The notes under the pieces: model-generated
What the model was told of the DNA's origin: nothing
The model's input: only the letters and a program-made list of their open reading frames with translations
Databases searched by the model: none
Part shown: in pieces, positions 18,587 to 26,837 of the stretch
Layout: each line of letters opens with the position of its first letter
How positions within the stretch are numbered: the first letter of the stretch is position 1
NCBI GenBank assembly: GCA_024638815.1
Contig: JAHEJM010000031.1
Span: 1-38,661 of the forward strand
Direction: 5' to 3'
DNA length: 38,661 nucleotides
Origin: Acidimicrobiales bacterium
GTDB lineage: Bacteria > Actinomycetota > Acidimicrobiia > Acidimicrobiales > SZUA-35
Position numbers and translations under genes: made by a program

Positions 18587-18595
18587 GGATGAACC

Positions 18596-19477
18596 CTAGC
18601 CGGAGCCCTGGTCGGTGTTGCCATGGTTGGTGCTGCCATAGAGTCCGAGAGCCTCGGTGAGCTCGTCCTTGGCCTGGTAGGTCTCCTCGGGCGCAGGGAA
18701 TGACGAGTCCCGTACATCGGCGGCATAGGCCGAGAGGGCGGCCACCTGATCGTCGAAAGCGGTCCCGTAGCGACGTACGAACCGGGGTTTGAACCGGTTC
18801 TCCAGCCCGATGATGTCGTGGTACACCAGCACCTGGCCGTCGGTGTCGGGGCCGGCCCCGATGCCGATGGTGGGGATGGACACCGCCTCGGTCACCATTC
18901 GCCCGGCGATGTCGGGCACCCCCTCGATGACCAGCGCGAAACAGCCGGCCTCCTCCAGGGCCACCGCCTCCTCCACCAGTCGGTGCACGGCCTCGGCCTC
19001 CCGAGCCTGAATCTTGAAGCCGCCCATCACATTCGTGGACTGGGGAGTGAGACCGATGTGGGCCAGAACGGGGATTTCTGCATCGAGAATGGCCGTCATC
19101 ATGGGGATGCGCTTGATGCCGCCCTCCATCTTCACGCACTGGGCCCCGGCCCGGACCAGGGTGGCGGCGTTGCGGACCGTCTCGGTCGGGGTCAGGTGGA
19201 AGCTCATCCATGGCATGTCGCCGATGATCAGGGCGCTCGGCTTTGCCCGTCGGACAGCGGCCACATGGTAGGCGATGTCGTCGACCGTGACCTCCAGGGT
19301 GCTGTCGTAGCCCAGCACCACCATGGCCAGGGAATCACCGACCAGGATCATGTCGACATCGGCCTCGGTGGCCACCCGAGCCGACGGCGCGTCGTAGGCG
19401 GTGACCATGACCAGGGGCTCACTGCCATTGCGGCGCTTCGAGGCTTTGATGGTGGGCACGGTTTGGGCAGTCGCCAT
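18596..19477 (-). CDS. panB: 3-methyl-2-oxobutanoate hydroxymethyltransferase
   Basis: PanB makes ketopantoate from 2-oxoisovalerate and methylene-tetrahydrofolate, the first step of pantothenate synthesis. The metal and substrate segments are all present: MVTAYDAPSARVATEADVD, ILVGDSLAMVVLGYDST, IIGDMPWMSFH, CVKMEGG and the catalytic Glu in ALVIEGVP. The family motif PTIGIGAGPDTDGQVLVYHD is intact. The protein has 293 residues, slightly longer than most because of a polar tail. The start carries AAGGAT 9 bases upstream, so this mRNA has a leader. panC lies about 600 bases upstream, separated by a DUF2568-like gene on the other strand. Confidence 0.95.
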   Translation of the reverse strand: MATAQTVPTIKASKRRNGSEPLVMVTAYDAPSARVATEADVDMILVGDSLAMVVLGYDSTLEVTVDDIAYHVAAVRRAKPSALIIGDMPWMSFHLTPTETVRNAATLVRAGAQCVKMEGGIKRIPMMTAILDAEIPVLAHIGLTPQSTNVMGGFKIQAREAEAVHRLVEEAVALEEAGCFALVIEGVPDIAGRMVTEAVSIPTIGIGAGPDTDGQVLVYHDIIGLENRFKPRFVRRYGTAFDDQVAALSAYAADVRDSSFPAPEETYQAKDELTEALGLYGSTNHGNTDQGSG

Positions 19478-19559
19478 CGTCGATCATCCTTTGTGCAGCT
19501 GTTGTCGGGGCCCGACCGACTCGGCTCCCGGGGACCTCACCGTCTGGTCGGTCCTGACT

Positions 19560-19588
19560 GGCGATGGTAACGGTGCAGTCGTCGATCA
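19560..19588 (-). pseudogene. Scar of a panC 3' end upstream of panB
   Basis: These 29 bases match 20108-20136, the 3' end of the intact panC, at 27 positions. Read on the minus strand they give SLIDDCTVTIA, against RLIDNCTATIA in PanC. The scar ends 82 bases before panB, as if a panC copy once directly preceded panB. Confidence 0.55.
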
Positions 19589-19662
19589 GCGAGTCCATGC
19601 GACGGAGCCGGGACGGGCAATCAGGTCGTTGGCGCCGATGGTCGGTGGTCCGGGCCCGCTGA

Positions 19663-19668
19663 TACCGT
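19663..19668 (+). promoter_or_regulatory. -10 box, leaderless start at 19676
   Basis: TACCGT ends 7 bases before GTG 19676. Confidence 0.55.
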
Positions 19669-19675
19669 CGACGTC

Positions 19676-20077
19676 GTGGCCGAACCTCCGACCGTGCAAT
19701 CCTGGAACCTCTACCTGCGGTTTGGCATCGAGCTCATGGCTTTGGGCGGAATCTGGGCCGGCGCATCTGTCGCCGCCACGAGCCGGCTCCGCTGGCTGTT
19801 GGTGGTGACCGGCCTTCTGGTTGCGGTCATACTTTGGGGTGTCTTCAATGTCCCGGACGATCCGACCCGGTCGGGCAAAGCACCGATCAGCGTCACCGGA
19901 TGGGTCCGTCTTTTCATCGAGCTGGTGGTTCTGGGGGCGGGTTTGTGGGGTTGGTTGTCGAGCGGGCGAGTCGACATCGCCGTGGTCTATGCCATGGCGC
20001 TGGCCGTGCACCATGCCGCGTCGCTTCCTCGCCTGCGATGGTTGGTGGCCCAGCCAAGGAAACCGGCGCAAAGCTGA
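19676..20077 (+). CDS. Small membrane protein, DUF2568 (YrdB-like)
   Basis: The protein has 133 residues and four hydrophobic helices: LYLRFGIELMALGGIWAGA, LLVVTGLLVAVILWGVF, LFIELVVLGAGLWGWL and VDIAVVYAMALAVHHAA. The opening NLYLRFGIELMAL, the WGVFNVPDDPTR loop and the third-helix ELVVLG pattern match the DUF2568/YrdB family of small integral membrane proteins. No function is known for the family. It sits alone on the plus strand between panB and panC and reads toward panC. The GTG start is set by a -10 box 7 bases upstream. Confidence 0.8.
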   Translation: MAEPPTVQSWNLYLRFGIELMALGGIWAGASVAATSRLRWLLVVTGLLVAVILWGVFNVPDDPTRSGKAPISVTGWVRLFIELVVLGAGLWGWLSSGRVDIAVVYAMALAVHHAASLPRLRWLVAQPRKPAQS

Positions 20078-20086
20078 GGCAACTGT

Positions 20087-20962
20087 TTACGCGTCTCGAT
20101 TCTTGTCGGCGATGGTAGCGGTGCAGTTGTCGATCAAACGGGTCGATCCCACATAGGCGGTGATGAGCAATTGGGTCCTCGGACCCAGGATGTTCGGGGT
20201 CTCGAGAGTCGAGGGATCGACGGCGGCCACATAGTCGAGGCGGGCCAGGGGTTCGGCACCGACCACGGCGGCCATGGTCCCGGTTACCGGCGTCGGATTC
20301 CGCTCACCGGCTTCGATGGCTGCGGTGCCGGCATCGAGGGCCCGACGGAGTACGGCGGCGGCGGTCCGTTCGTCGGGCGAGAGGTAGATGTTGCGGCTCG
20401 ACATGGCCAGACCATCGGGCTCCCGGATGATGGGGCAGCCTACGACCTCGACCGGTATCGACAGGTCATGCACCATGCGCTCGATGATGGTCAGCTGCTG
20501 GAAGTCCTTGCGGCCGAAGTAGGCCCGGCACGGCCCGATGATGTTGAACAGCTTGGCCACCACCGTGGCCACGCCGGTGAAGTGGGTGGGACGGGATTCC
20601 CCCTCCCACCGGCTCGACAGCTCGGCCACCGACACCGAGGTCAGCACCGGGCCGTCCGGGTACATCTCCTCCCCCGATGGGATGAACAACACATCGACCC
20701 CGTTTGCCTCGGCCAGCGCAATGTCCCGGTCGAGATCCCGGGGGTAGCTGTCGAGGTCCTCGTCAGGGGCGAACTGCAGCGGATTGACGAAGATGGACGC
20801 CACCACCACATCGTTGCCGGCCCGGGCCGCCCGCATGAGCGACCCGTGGCCGTCGTGGAGGTAGCCCATGGTGGGGACGAAGCCGACCTGCAGTCCGGCT
20901 CTGCGATCGGCGTCAAGACGGGAACCGATCTCGTCGATGGTGCATACCACGGGGACCGTCAT
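20087..20962 (-). CDS. panC: Pantothenate synthetase (pantoate--beta-alanine ligase)
   Basis: PanC joins pantoate and beta-alanine with ATP, the last step of pantothenate synthesis. The nucleotidyltransferase HIGH-type motif is PTMGYLHDGHGSLMRAA at about residues 35-51. FVNPLQFAPDEDLDSYPRD, RPTHFTGVATVVAKLFNI and FGRKDFQQL follow. The KMSKS-like loop is GLAMSSRNIYLSPDER. The protein has 291 residues, a normal length. The start at ATG 20962 is supported by a TACCGT box 8 bases upstream; the longer frame has no family likeness before it. It lies 26 bases after the DUF2520 gene on the same strand but keeps its own -10 box. Confidence 0.95.
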   Translation of the reverse strand: MTVPVVCTIDEIGSRLDADRRAGLQVGFVPTMGYLHDGHGSLMRAARAGNDVVVASIFVNPLQFAPDEDLDSYPRDLDRDIALAEANGVDVLFIPSGEEMYPDGPVLTSVSVAELSSRWEGESRPTHFTGVATVVAKLFNIIGPCRAYFGRKDFQQLTIIERMVHDLSIPVEVVGCPIIREPDGLAMSSRNIYLSPDERTAAAVLRRALDAGTAAIEAGERNPTPVTGTMAAVVGAEPLARLDYVAAVDPSTLETPNILGPRTQLLITAYVGSTRLIDNCTATIADKNRDA

Positions 20963-20970
20963 GGGTTCTG

Positions 20971-20976
20971 ACGGTA
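20971..20976 (-). promoter_or_regulatory. -10 box of panC, leaderless
   Basis: TACCGT (minus strand) ends 8 bases before ATG 20962. It lies in the short gap after the DUF2520 gene, so panC can be expressed separately. Confidence 0.5.
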
Positions 20977-20988
20977 CTGGGGCCGGGG

Positions 20989-21747
20989 TTACCCGCCACG
21001 CTCGTGATCGTGCCGGTACGGGGGTTGACCGCCGAGCTCTGCCGCGGCCCGGCACAGGGCGAGATACAGCTCATGTTCCTCGGGGGCCAGTGCGGCCAGA
21101 TGGCTGACGATGGTCTGGTGGTCGCCCCGGGCCGCCGGCCCGGTGAGCGACGCCATGGCCCCCGAAGACCGGACGTTGTCCAGAGTGGTAGCCATGAGAT
21201 CCCAGTATCGGTCGGCAGGGATACCGGGGCCGGCGGCGACCCGTTCGATCTGGGCGCACAACACCACCAGATGGTTGGCGGCGATGACGGCGGCGGCATG
21301 ATAGGCGGCCCGGTACTGCTCGGGCACGGCGATGGGGCGGCCGCCCAGGGCTTCCACCAGCTCGGTGGACATCCGATGGCCGGACACGGCGAAGGTGCAG
21401 TTGTCCCGGAGGCGCCTGGCCCCGACTGCGGCATCGGGCAGCGACACCAGGGGATGGACCGAGGCCCGGCGGTCGTGGGGGGCCAGCACGTCGAGGGTCT
21501 TGGCCCCCGACAGGTGGACGAGAACGGCCTCGCTCGGTGCGATGGTGGCGGCCACCGAGGCGATGGCGTCGTCGGGAACGGCCAGGATGACGGCGTCGAC
21601 CCCGATACCGGCCTTGACCACGTCGTCGCCCCGGCCCAGCACCTCCCGACAATGCCACGACGTCGATTCCAGCGCCGCCAGCAGCGATGCTCCGGCCCGA
21701 CCCGGGCCGATGAGTCGAAACTGCACGGAGTGATCCGACGAGGTCAC
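20989..21747 (-). CDS. Rossmann-fold DUF2520 protein, neighbour of panC
   Basis: The protein has 252 residues. The N-terminal half is a dinucleotide-binding fold with the loop LIGPGRAGASLLAAL, then DAVILAVPDDAIASVAATIA and VLVHLSGAKTLDVLAPH, as in NADP-dependent reductases of the F420-NADP/ProC type. The helical C-terminal DUF2520 domain includes AAYHAAAVIAANHLVVLCAQ and DHQTIVSHLAAL. The same gene order (DUF2520 then panC) is well known in mycobacteria, as Rv3603c beside panC. No panE is visible here, so a ketopantoate reductase role is attractive but unproven. The start is supported by TAGGCT 6 bases upstream. Confidence 0.85.
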   Translation of the reverse strand: MTSSDHSVQFRLIGPGRAGASLLAALESTSWHCREVLGRGDDVVKAGIGVDAVILAVPDDAIASVAATIAPSEAVLVHLSGAKTLDVLAPHDRRASVHPLVSLPDAAVGARRLRDNCTFAVSGHRMSTELVEALGGRPIAVPEQYRAAYHAAAVIAANHLVVLCAQIERVAAGPGIPADRYWDLMATTLDNVRSSGAMASLTGPAARGDHQTIVSHLAALAPEEHELYLALCRAAAELGGQPPYRHDHERGG

Positions 21748-21753
21748 GCCCCG

Positions 21754-21759
21754 AGCCTA
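21754..21759 (-). promoter_or_regulatory. -10 box of the DUF2520 gene, leaderless
   Basis: TAGGCT (minus strand) ends 6 bases before GTG 21747. Confidence 0.6.
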
Positions 21760-21795
21760 CCCGCCACCCTTGTTGACCTCGGGGCAACGGGGACC

Positions 21796-22602
21796 CTAAC
21801 GGCGTTGACAGGTGGGGCACCAGGTGGTGGTGCGGGCGTCGATGACCGCCGAGACCAGGGTGGCCCCGCAGCGGCGACACTGGTGGCCGGCGCGGCCGTA
21901 CACGTTGAGACGGTGCTGGTTGCGGCCCTCGGAACCTGTGGCATCCCGGTAGTCGCTGAGCGTGGTGCCCCCATTGGCCAACCCCTCGGCCAGAACCAGG
22001 CGGACCGCCGCCAGCAGGCGACCGGCCCGTTCCCGGCCGATGCGGCGGACCTTGGGGTTGATCCCGGCCTGCCACAGAGCCTCGTCGGCGTAGATATTGC
22101 CCAGGCCGGCCACCGGGCGCTGGCTCAGGAGGTTGGTCTTGACCGCCCGGCGACTCCGCCCCAACCGGTGCCAGAACTCGGTGTCGGTGAGTGCGGTGTC
22201 GAATGGTTCTGGCCCGGCGTGGGCCAGCGTGGGGATGGAACGGTAGTCGCCGGGGGCAGTGAACCGAATCCGGCCGAACCGTCGGATGTCGACGAAGGTC
22301 ATGGTCGAGCCGTCGTCCAGCCGCCACCATGCCCGGAGGTGGGGATGATCGAGGTCGGGGGGCTCAATGGCCACCGTGACCTGTCCGGTCATGCCCAGAT
22401 GGACGACCAGTTCGGCCGACGGTCGCAACCGTAGGATCAGGAACTTGGCCCGGCGGTCGACCGAGATGATGGTGTGGTCGGTGGCCGACCGGGCCGGGGT
22501 GAACTTGGCCGACGGATGGGAGGCGGCCTCGACGATGGTGTGGCCCACCAGCATGGGCTGGAGCTGGCGACGAATGGTCTCGACTTCGGGCAACTCGGGC
22601 AC
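21796..22602 (-). CDS. mutM: Formamidopyrimidine-DNA glycosylase
   Basis: This bifunctional glycosylase/AP lyase removes 8-oxoguanine and FaPy lesions. The N-terminus MPELPEVETI supplies the Pro nucleophile and the catalytic Glu. The conserved Lys is residue 53 in DRRAKFLILRL. MTFVDIRRFGRI and AGLGNIYADEALW are present, the latter being the helix-two-turn-helix. The C-terminal zinc finger has its four Cys in CRRCGATL and CPTC. The protein has 268 residues, a typical length. It begins 6 bases after the stop of the AlkA-like gene, so the two base-excision enzymes are co-transcribed. Confidence 0.95.
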   Translation of the reverse strand: MPELPEVETIRRQLQPMLVGHTIVEAASHPSAKFTPARSATDHTIISVDRRAKFLILRLRPSAELVVHLGMTGQVTVAIEPPDLDHPHLRAWWRLDDGSTMTFVDIRRFGRIRFTAPGDYRSIPTLAHAGPEPFDTALTDTEFWHRLGRSRRAVKTNLLSQRPVAGLGNIYADEALWQAGINPKVRRIGRERAGRLLAAVRLVLAEGLANGGTTLSDYRDATGSEGRNQHRLNVYGRAGHQCRRCGATLVSAVIDARTTTWCPTCQRR

Positions 22603-22608
22603 GGCGGT

Positions 22609-23493
22609 TTAGCGACCCAGATGTAGACCGTCGCCGGTGAGCGACAGTCGGTGGCCGTATCTCGGTGCCTTGCCGTTGAACTTGGCGAGGCGAATGACCC
22701 GCCACCGGTGTCCGGCGTAGGGCTCCAGCAGTTCCAGCATGCGCTCATCGGTGGCCCGGGGCTCGTCGGCCATCAGCCAGGCCACGTCGTGGGGAATGTG
22801 AAAATCGCCGACCGGCACGGCGTCGGGGTCGCCATAGGTGACGGCCGTGACCATGGCCGCTGTCCACGGACCGATACCCCGAAGTTGCTGGAGCCGGTGC
22901 TTCGCCTGCTCCGGCGCCAGCCCATCCAACGAGTGGAGCCGGGGCATTTCCCGGGCCGTACGGATAAGGGTCTCGGCCCGCTTGCGTTCCACCCCGAAAC
23001 GGTGGAAGTGGAAGTATCCCAGCTCGGCCACCCGCTCGGGGCCGGGTAGAACCCAACCCTTGCGGGGTCCGGGAGCGGGGTCACCGTAGGTTCGGGCCAG
23101 CAGCCGCCGTGCCTTCACCGCATTGGCCGTCTGCACCTTCTGGCCAAGAATGGCACCGATCAGGGCATCCCACGGCCGATCGGTTCGGGCCAAACGGAAC
23201 GGTTTGCGCCGCCACAACTCGCCGAGTCGACCATCGGGTTCGAACCCGGTCAGGTCGTCGTCACGGCCCAGCAATCGGGGCACCTGATTCAAGAGCCAGC
23301 CGGCTCCGGGCCCCCACGCTTCGGCCTCGATGCGATCGATCGAGCGACGGGTCATGGTCAAGGTACCGACACCGTCGGGGGTCCGGGTCGTCCACCAGGT
23401 TTCGGTCGGCCCCAACATCACCGGGTTCTTGGCCCCCCGTACCGTGTCGGCCATGTTCAAGGTGTCATCGACGGCGATGGTGCGCACGGCCAC
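22609..23493 (-). CDS. AlkA-like DNA-3-methyladenine glycosylase (HhH-GPD superfamily)
   Basis: The protein has 294 residues. The N-terminal part is AlkA_N-like and variable. The HhH-GPD core starts near PWDALIGAILGQKVQTANAV and includes the hairpin LQQLRGIGPWTAAMVTAVTY and the catalytic Asp in PVGDFHIPHDVAW. The C-terminus (YAGHRWRVIRLAKF) fits the family. It removes alkylated purines. It is the second AlkA-type enzyme in the window, without Ada or HTH parts, and is encoded with mutM. The GTG start has a TAGAAT box 6 bases upstream. Lesion preference is not readable. Confidence 0.9.
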   Translation of the reverse strand: MAVRTIAVDDTLNMADTVRGAKNPVMLGPTETWWTTRTPDGVGTLTMTRRSIDRIEAEAWGPGAGWLLNQVPRLLGRDDDLTGFEPDGRLGELWRRKPFRLARTDRPWDALIGAILGQKVQTANAVKARRLLARTYGDPAPGPRKGWVLPGPERVAELGYFHFHRFGVERKRAETLIRTAREMPRLHSLDGLAPEQAKHRLQQLRGIGPWTAAMVTAVTYGDPDAVPVGDFHIPHDVAWLMADEPRATDERMLELLEPYAGHRWRVIRLAKFNGKAPRYGHRLSLTGDGLHLGR

Positions 23494-23499
23494 CCGCCG

Positions 23500-23505
23500 A
23501 TTCTA
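23500..23505 (-). promoter_or_regulatory. -10 box of the glycosylase-mutM operon, leaderless
   Basis: TAGAAT (minus strand) ends 6 bases before GTG 23493. Confidence 0.6.
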
Positions 23506-23570
23506 CCGGAGGGGGCGATCGTCTCTTCGACCGGGCCCGTTCCCGCCGGCGTGGAGCGAGAGCGAGGGCC

Positions 23571-25631
23571 TCACTGCCACAATGCATGCAGCAGGGTGTC
23601 GACCTCTTCGGCCACGCCAATCGTGGTCAGATCGACGGTGCTGTCGTCCTCGGCGGGCACGGTCCCGGGACTCAGAACCTCGAAGTGGTCCCGGATCGGT
23701 TGCAGGAAACGTGACAGTTGGGCGAAGTGGTGTCGGTCGCTGTGGGTGAACCGGTGGACGTGATAGCGGAGGGGGAAGGTGACGGTCAGTTCCTCCCTGG
23801 CCCGAGTGGTGGCAACGTACAGTAGCCTCAGCTCCTCGGCCAGGCCGTCCTCATCGCTCAGGGCCATCTCAGACGGGATGTTGCCGTCGGCGGCATGGAT
23901 GACGTACACGACACGCCACTCGCAACCCTTGGCTGAATGGATCGTGCTCAGGGTCAGCCAGTCGTCGTCGAGATGGGGTGGACCGGCCAGGTCTCCGGTG
24001 CGCTCCGGCGGGTCGAGGGTGAGCTCGGTGAGGAACCGGCTGCGGGTTGAGTAGGACCTGGCGGTGGCGATGAGCTGATCGACATCGGCCAGCCGGGCCT
24101 CGCTGTTCTCGTAGCGGTGGGGGAAGACGGTGCCACAGAACGCCTTCAGCCGATCGAGCTGGGTGGCGAGATCGACATCTTCGGGGGCGCAGTCGGCCAG
24201 GGCGTGGCGAAGTTCGGTGGCCTGCTCCAGAGCCGAGGTGGGTACCCGACCGATGCCGTCGATGAAGCGAATGAGGGCATTGGAGTTGGGCTTGTCGACC
24301 CGAAGGTCGCCCATCAGCCGCCGGGCCGTGGCCGGACCCACCCCGTCCAGGGTCAGCAACACCCTGCGCCACGCCATCTCGTCGTCGGGGTTCTCGAGGA
24401 TTCGAAGCAGCGACAGGATGTCCTTGACGTGGGCCGCCTCGAGATATTTGAGGCCCCCGTACTTGACGTAGGGTATGTCTCGCCGAACCAGTTCGAGCTC
24501 CAGCGAGTCGGCGTGATGACCGGCCCGGAACAGCACGGCCTGGTCCCGGAGGTCGAGGCCGCGCTCGCGGGCCTCCAGGATCAGGTCGGCCACCTGGGTC
24601 GACTGCTCCGACTCCTCGTAGCAGGTGATGAGCCGGGGCGTGATTCCCGCCGGCTTGTCGGACCAAAGGTGTTTGTCGTAGGCGGCATCGTCGATCCGGC
24701 CCTGTTGGTCGAGCAGGGCGTTGGCCACGGTGAGGATGGGGCTCGTTGACCGGTAGTTCTGCTCCAGCGTGACCACGGTGGCACCGGGGAAGGTGTGGGG
24801 GAAGGCCCACATGTTGGCCACGGTGGCGGCCCGGAATCCGTAGATGGCCTGGGCGTCGTCTCCGACCGCGCACAGCTCGGTGGTATGACCGCACATGCCG
24901 GCCACGATCTCGGCCTGGATGGCGTTGGTGTCCTGGTATTCGTCGATGAGGATGTGATCGAAGAGGCAGCGAAGGGCCTCACCGATGGGACTTGCGGTCA
25001 AACCCCGCCAGTAGAGCAGGAGGTCGTCATAGTCCAGCACGTGGCTGCGCCGCTTCTTGGCCGTGTAGGCGGCGAACAGGGTGCGAAGATCGTCGACGTG
25101 TTCGTGGCACCACGGGTAGTCGGTGGCCAGGACGTCGGCCAGCGAGGTCTGGCTGTTGACCATGCGGGAGTAGATGGCGGCGATGGTCTCGGCCTTGGGG
25201 AACCGCCGCCCCTGCTCACCGAACCCCTCATCCATTCGAACCAGGGCGAACAGATCGATACTGTCGCCGTGATCCAGAACTGTGAAGCCTTCCGGCAGCC
25301 CGGCCGCCGACCCGTAGCGGCGCAGCAGGCGGTTGGCGGTGGCGTGGAAGGTGCCTCCCCACAAGCTGCGGGCCGCCGCCTCGGAGTGGCCCATGGCCCC
25401 CACGGCCGAGGCCACCCGACCGGTCATCTCGGCGGCAGCCCGGCGGGTGAAGGTGAGGAGGAGGATACGGCCCGGATCGGCACCGGAGTCGATCAGGTGG
25501 ACGACCCGCGACACCAGGGTCTTGGTTTTGCCCGTACCGGCCCCGGCCACGACCAGAAGCGGTGTGCCCCGATGGGTGGCGGCGGTGTGTTGTTGCGGGT
25601 TGAGCGACGGCGGCGAGAGGTGGGAAGGCAT
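23571..25631 (-). CDS. UvrD/Rep-family ATP-dependent DNA helicase
   Basis: This SF1A helicase has 686 residues from ATG 25631. The Q-motif region is LNPQQHTAATHR. Walker A is AGAGTGKTKTL at about residue 30. Motif Ia is LLLTFTRRAAAEM, motif II is LIDEYQDTNAIQ near 229, and motif III is AVGDDAQAIYGFR. Motif IV is LEQNYRSTSPI and motif V is STIHSAKGCEWRVVYVIHA. Motif VI is RLLYVATTRAREELTVTFP. All ATPase and helicase motifs are intact, so it should unwind DNA 3' to 5' in repair or replication restart. It lacks the extra domains of PcrA and AdnB. A -10 box lies 9 bases upstream of the chosen start. Confidence 0.93.
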   Translation of the reverse strand: MPSHLSPPSLNPQQHTAATHRGTPLLVVAGAGTGKTKTLVSRVVHLIDSGADPGRILLLTFTRRAAAEMTGRVASAVGAMGHSEAAARSLWGGTFHATANRLLRRYGSAAGLPEGFTVLDHGDSIDLFALVRMDEGFGEQGRRFPKAETIAAIYSRMVNSQTSLADVLATDYPWCHEHVDDLRTLFAAYTAKKRRSHVLDYDDLLLYWRGLTASPIGEALRCLFDHILIDEYQDTNAIQAEIVAGMCGHTTELCAVGDDAQAIYGFRAATVANMWAFPHTFPGATVVTLEQNYRSTSPILTVANALLDQQGRIDDAAYDKHLWSDKPAGITPRLITCYEESEQSTQVADLILEARERGLDLRDQAVLFRAGHHADSLELELVRRDIPYVKYGGLKYLEAAHVKDILSLLRILENPDDEMAWRRVLLTLDGVGPATARRLMGDLRVDKPNSNALIRFIDGIGRVPTSALEQATELRHALADCAPEDVDLATQLDRLKAFCGTVFPHRYENSEARLADVDQLIATARSYSTRSRFLTELTLDPPERTGDLAGPPHLDDDWLTLSTIHSAKGCEWRVVYVIHAADGNIPSEMALSDEDGLAEELRLLYVATTRAREELTVTFPLRYHVHRFTHSDRHHFAQLSRFLQPIRDHFEVLSPGTVPAEDDSTVDLTTIGVAEEVDTLLHALWQ

Positions 25632-25640
25632 ACAGCCCCC

Positions 25641-25646
25641 AACGTA
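25641..25646 (-). promoter_or_regulatory. -10 box of the helicase gene, near-leaderless
   Basis: TACGTT (minus strand) ends 9 bases before ATG 25631. Confidence 0.5.
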
Positions 25647-25705
25647 GTTGGGGACTGTGACATCTTGGGTCGGGCGTAGCGTCCACCACTGAACCGGGGC
25701 CGCGC

Positions 25706-25752
25706 CGTGGTGCACCCACGAACTCCGGCGTTGGCGTGGTGCACAACGCCGG
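25706..25752. terminator. Hairpin and direct repeat between the OmpA-like and helicase genes
   Basis: CCGGCGTT (25725-25732) and AACGCCGG (25745-25752) form 8-bp arms around a 12-base loop. CGTGGTGCAC occurs at 25706-25715 and again at 25735-25744. The hairpin lies just downstream of the OmpA-like gene on the minus strand. No T-run follows, so a terminator role is tentative. Confidence 0.35.
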
Positions 25753-25770
25753 TTGGATTTCGACGGGTTG

Positions 25771-26697
25771 CTACTGAAGCAGTCCGGTGATGATGAACTC
25801 GGCCCGTCGTTCCCGAGCCGCCTGTTCCTCGTCGGCGCCTTCGGTGGCTTCTTCCTCGCCTCGAGGATCGGCGATGACCTGGCTACGGTCGACGCCCTTG
25901 CCCACCCAGTAGTCGATGACGGCTTCGGCCCGGTCGGTGGCCATCTCGAGATTGACCGCCTCGCTTCCCCTGGCGTCGGTTCGGGTCACCACGGTGACGG
26001 TGGCCTGCGGATTCTGGCTCATCAACAGGACCCCCAAGTCGAGCAGAGGATAGAACCGGGGGTCGATCTCGGAGCTGTTGAACGGGAACAGTACGACGTC
26101 CTCCACGTACAGCGGCGTGCTCTCAGCGGGGTCGAAGGGGGTGGTGGGGTCGATCTCGTACTCGACCACCACATTCTCCTGGCCGATCACGGCCGCCGCC
26201 TTGGCCACGATGGCGTCCACGACCTCCTGGCTCGGCACCTTGCCTCGTAGGTAGAGCGTGCCGGCCTTGAGAACGGCGGTCCGTTCCGACTGTCCCGCAG
26301 CGGCACCATCGGCCTGCGACTCGTCGCCCCCGGACTCCGATTCGGCCGATTCGTTGACGTCGACGGTGATGGTGTCGTCCTCACCCTCGGCCGAGGTGTC
26401 GGTACCGGTCTGCTCGCCGGCACCCCCGCCCTCGTCGTCGGCTCCGGTGCTCTCATCGTCATCGGAGGCGGTCTGGTCCTCGACCGTGGGGGCGGCCGGG
26501 TCGGTGCTGGCCTCGGTGCTGTCGCTCTGGCTCCGAGCCAGGAAATAGCCCAGCGCGGCCATGGCGAACAGCGCGGCCACGCCGACGACACCGAACAGAA
26601 CACCCCGGCCCCTGTTGCGCTCGGGTGGTTGCACATAGTGGGCCGCCGACTGACCGGCCGCCGCGGACCACTGTGGAAGTTCGTCCTGATCGCTCAA
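25771..26697 (-). CDS. Membrane-anchored BON-OmpA protein (OmpATb/ArfA-like)
   Basis: The start is TTG 26697, because GAGGAG lies upstream at 26703-26708 and the product then opens with a short polar N-terminus. The protein has 308 residues. One membrane helix (VLFGVVGVAALFAMAALGYF) lies near residue 35-55, followed by an acidic linker of about 90 residues. A BON-like unit comes next (LKAGTLYLRGKVPSQEVVDA, then AVIGQENVVVEYEIDP). The C-terminal domain is OmpA-like: VVLFPFNSSEID, TVVTRTDARGSEAVNLEMAT with the peptidoglycan-binding Asp/Arg pattern, and RAEAVIDYWVGKGV. This is the order of M. tuberculosis OmpATb/ArfA. It probably links membrane to peptidoglycan. TATGAT at 26760-26765 is a likely -10 box. 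Confidence 0.88.
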   Translation of the reverse strand: MSDQDELPQWSAAAGQSAAHYVQPPERNRGRGVLFGVVGVAALFAMAALGYFLARSQSDSTEASTDPAAPTVEDQTASDDDESTGADDEGGGAGEQTGTDTSAEGEDDTITVDVNESAESESGGDESQADGAAAGQSERTAVLKAGTLYLRGKVPSQEVVDAIVAKAAAVIGQENVVVEYEIDPTTPFDPAESTPLYVEDVVLFPFNSSEIDPRFYPLLDLGVLLMSQNPQATVTVVTRTDARGSEAVNLEMATDRAEAVIDYWVGKGVDRSQVIADPRGEEEATEGADEEQAARERRAEFIITGLLQ

Positions 26698-26759
26698 TGC
26701 CAGCTCCTCACGCAGCGCCGCGGACCGGCGTGGCCCATCTCTCCCACAACACCCGTCCA

Positions 26760-26765
26760 ATCATA
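26760..26765 (-). promoter_or_regulatory. Probable -10 box of the BON-OmpA gene
   Basis: TATGAT (minus strand) lies 62 bases before the TTG start. Unlike its neighbours this gene has a leader and a clear Shine-Dalgarno (GAGGAG). Confidence 0.5.
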
Positions 26766-26837
26766 GCTTGTCGATTAACCGCCATGCGGGGGTCTCGGCG
26801 TGGAGGCAACGGGTGGATGACCGGGAAGCCAACCGGG

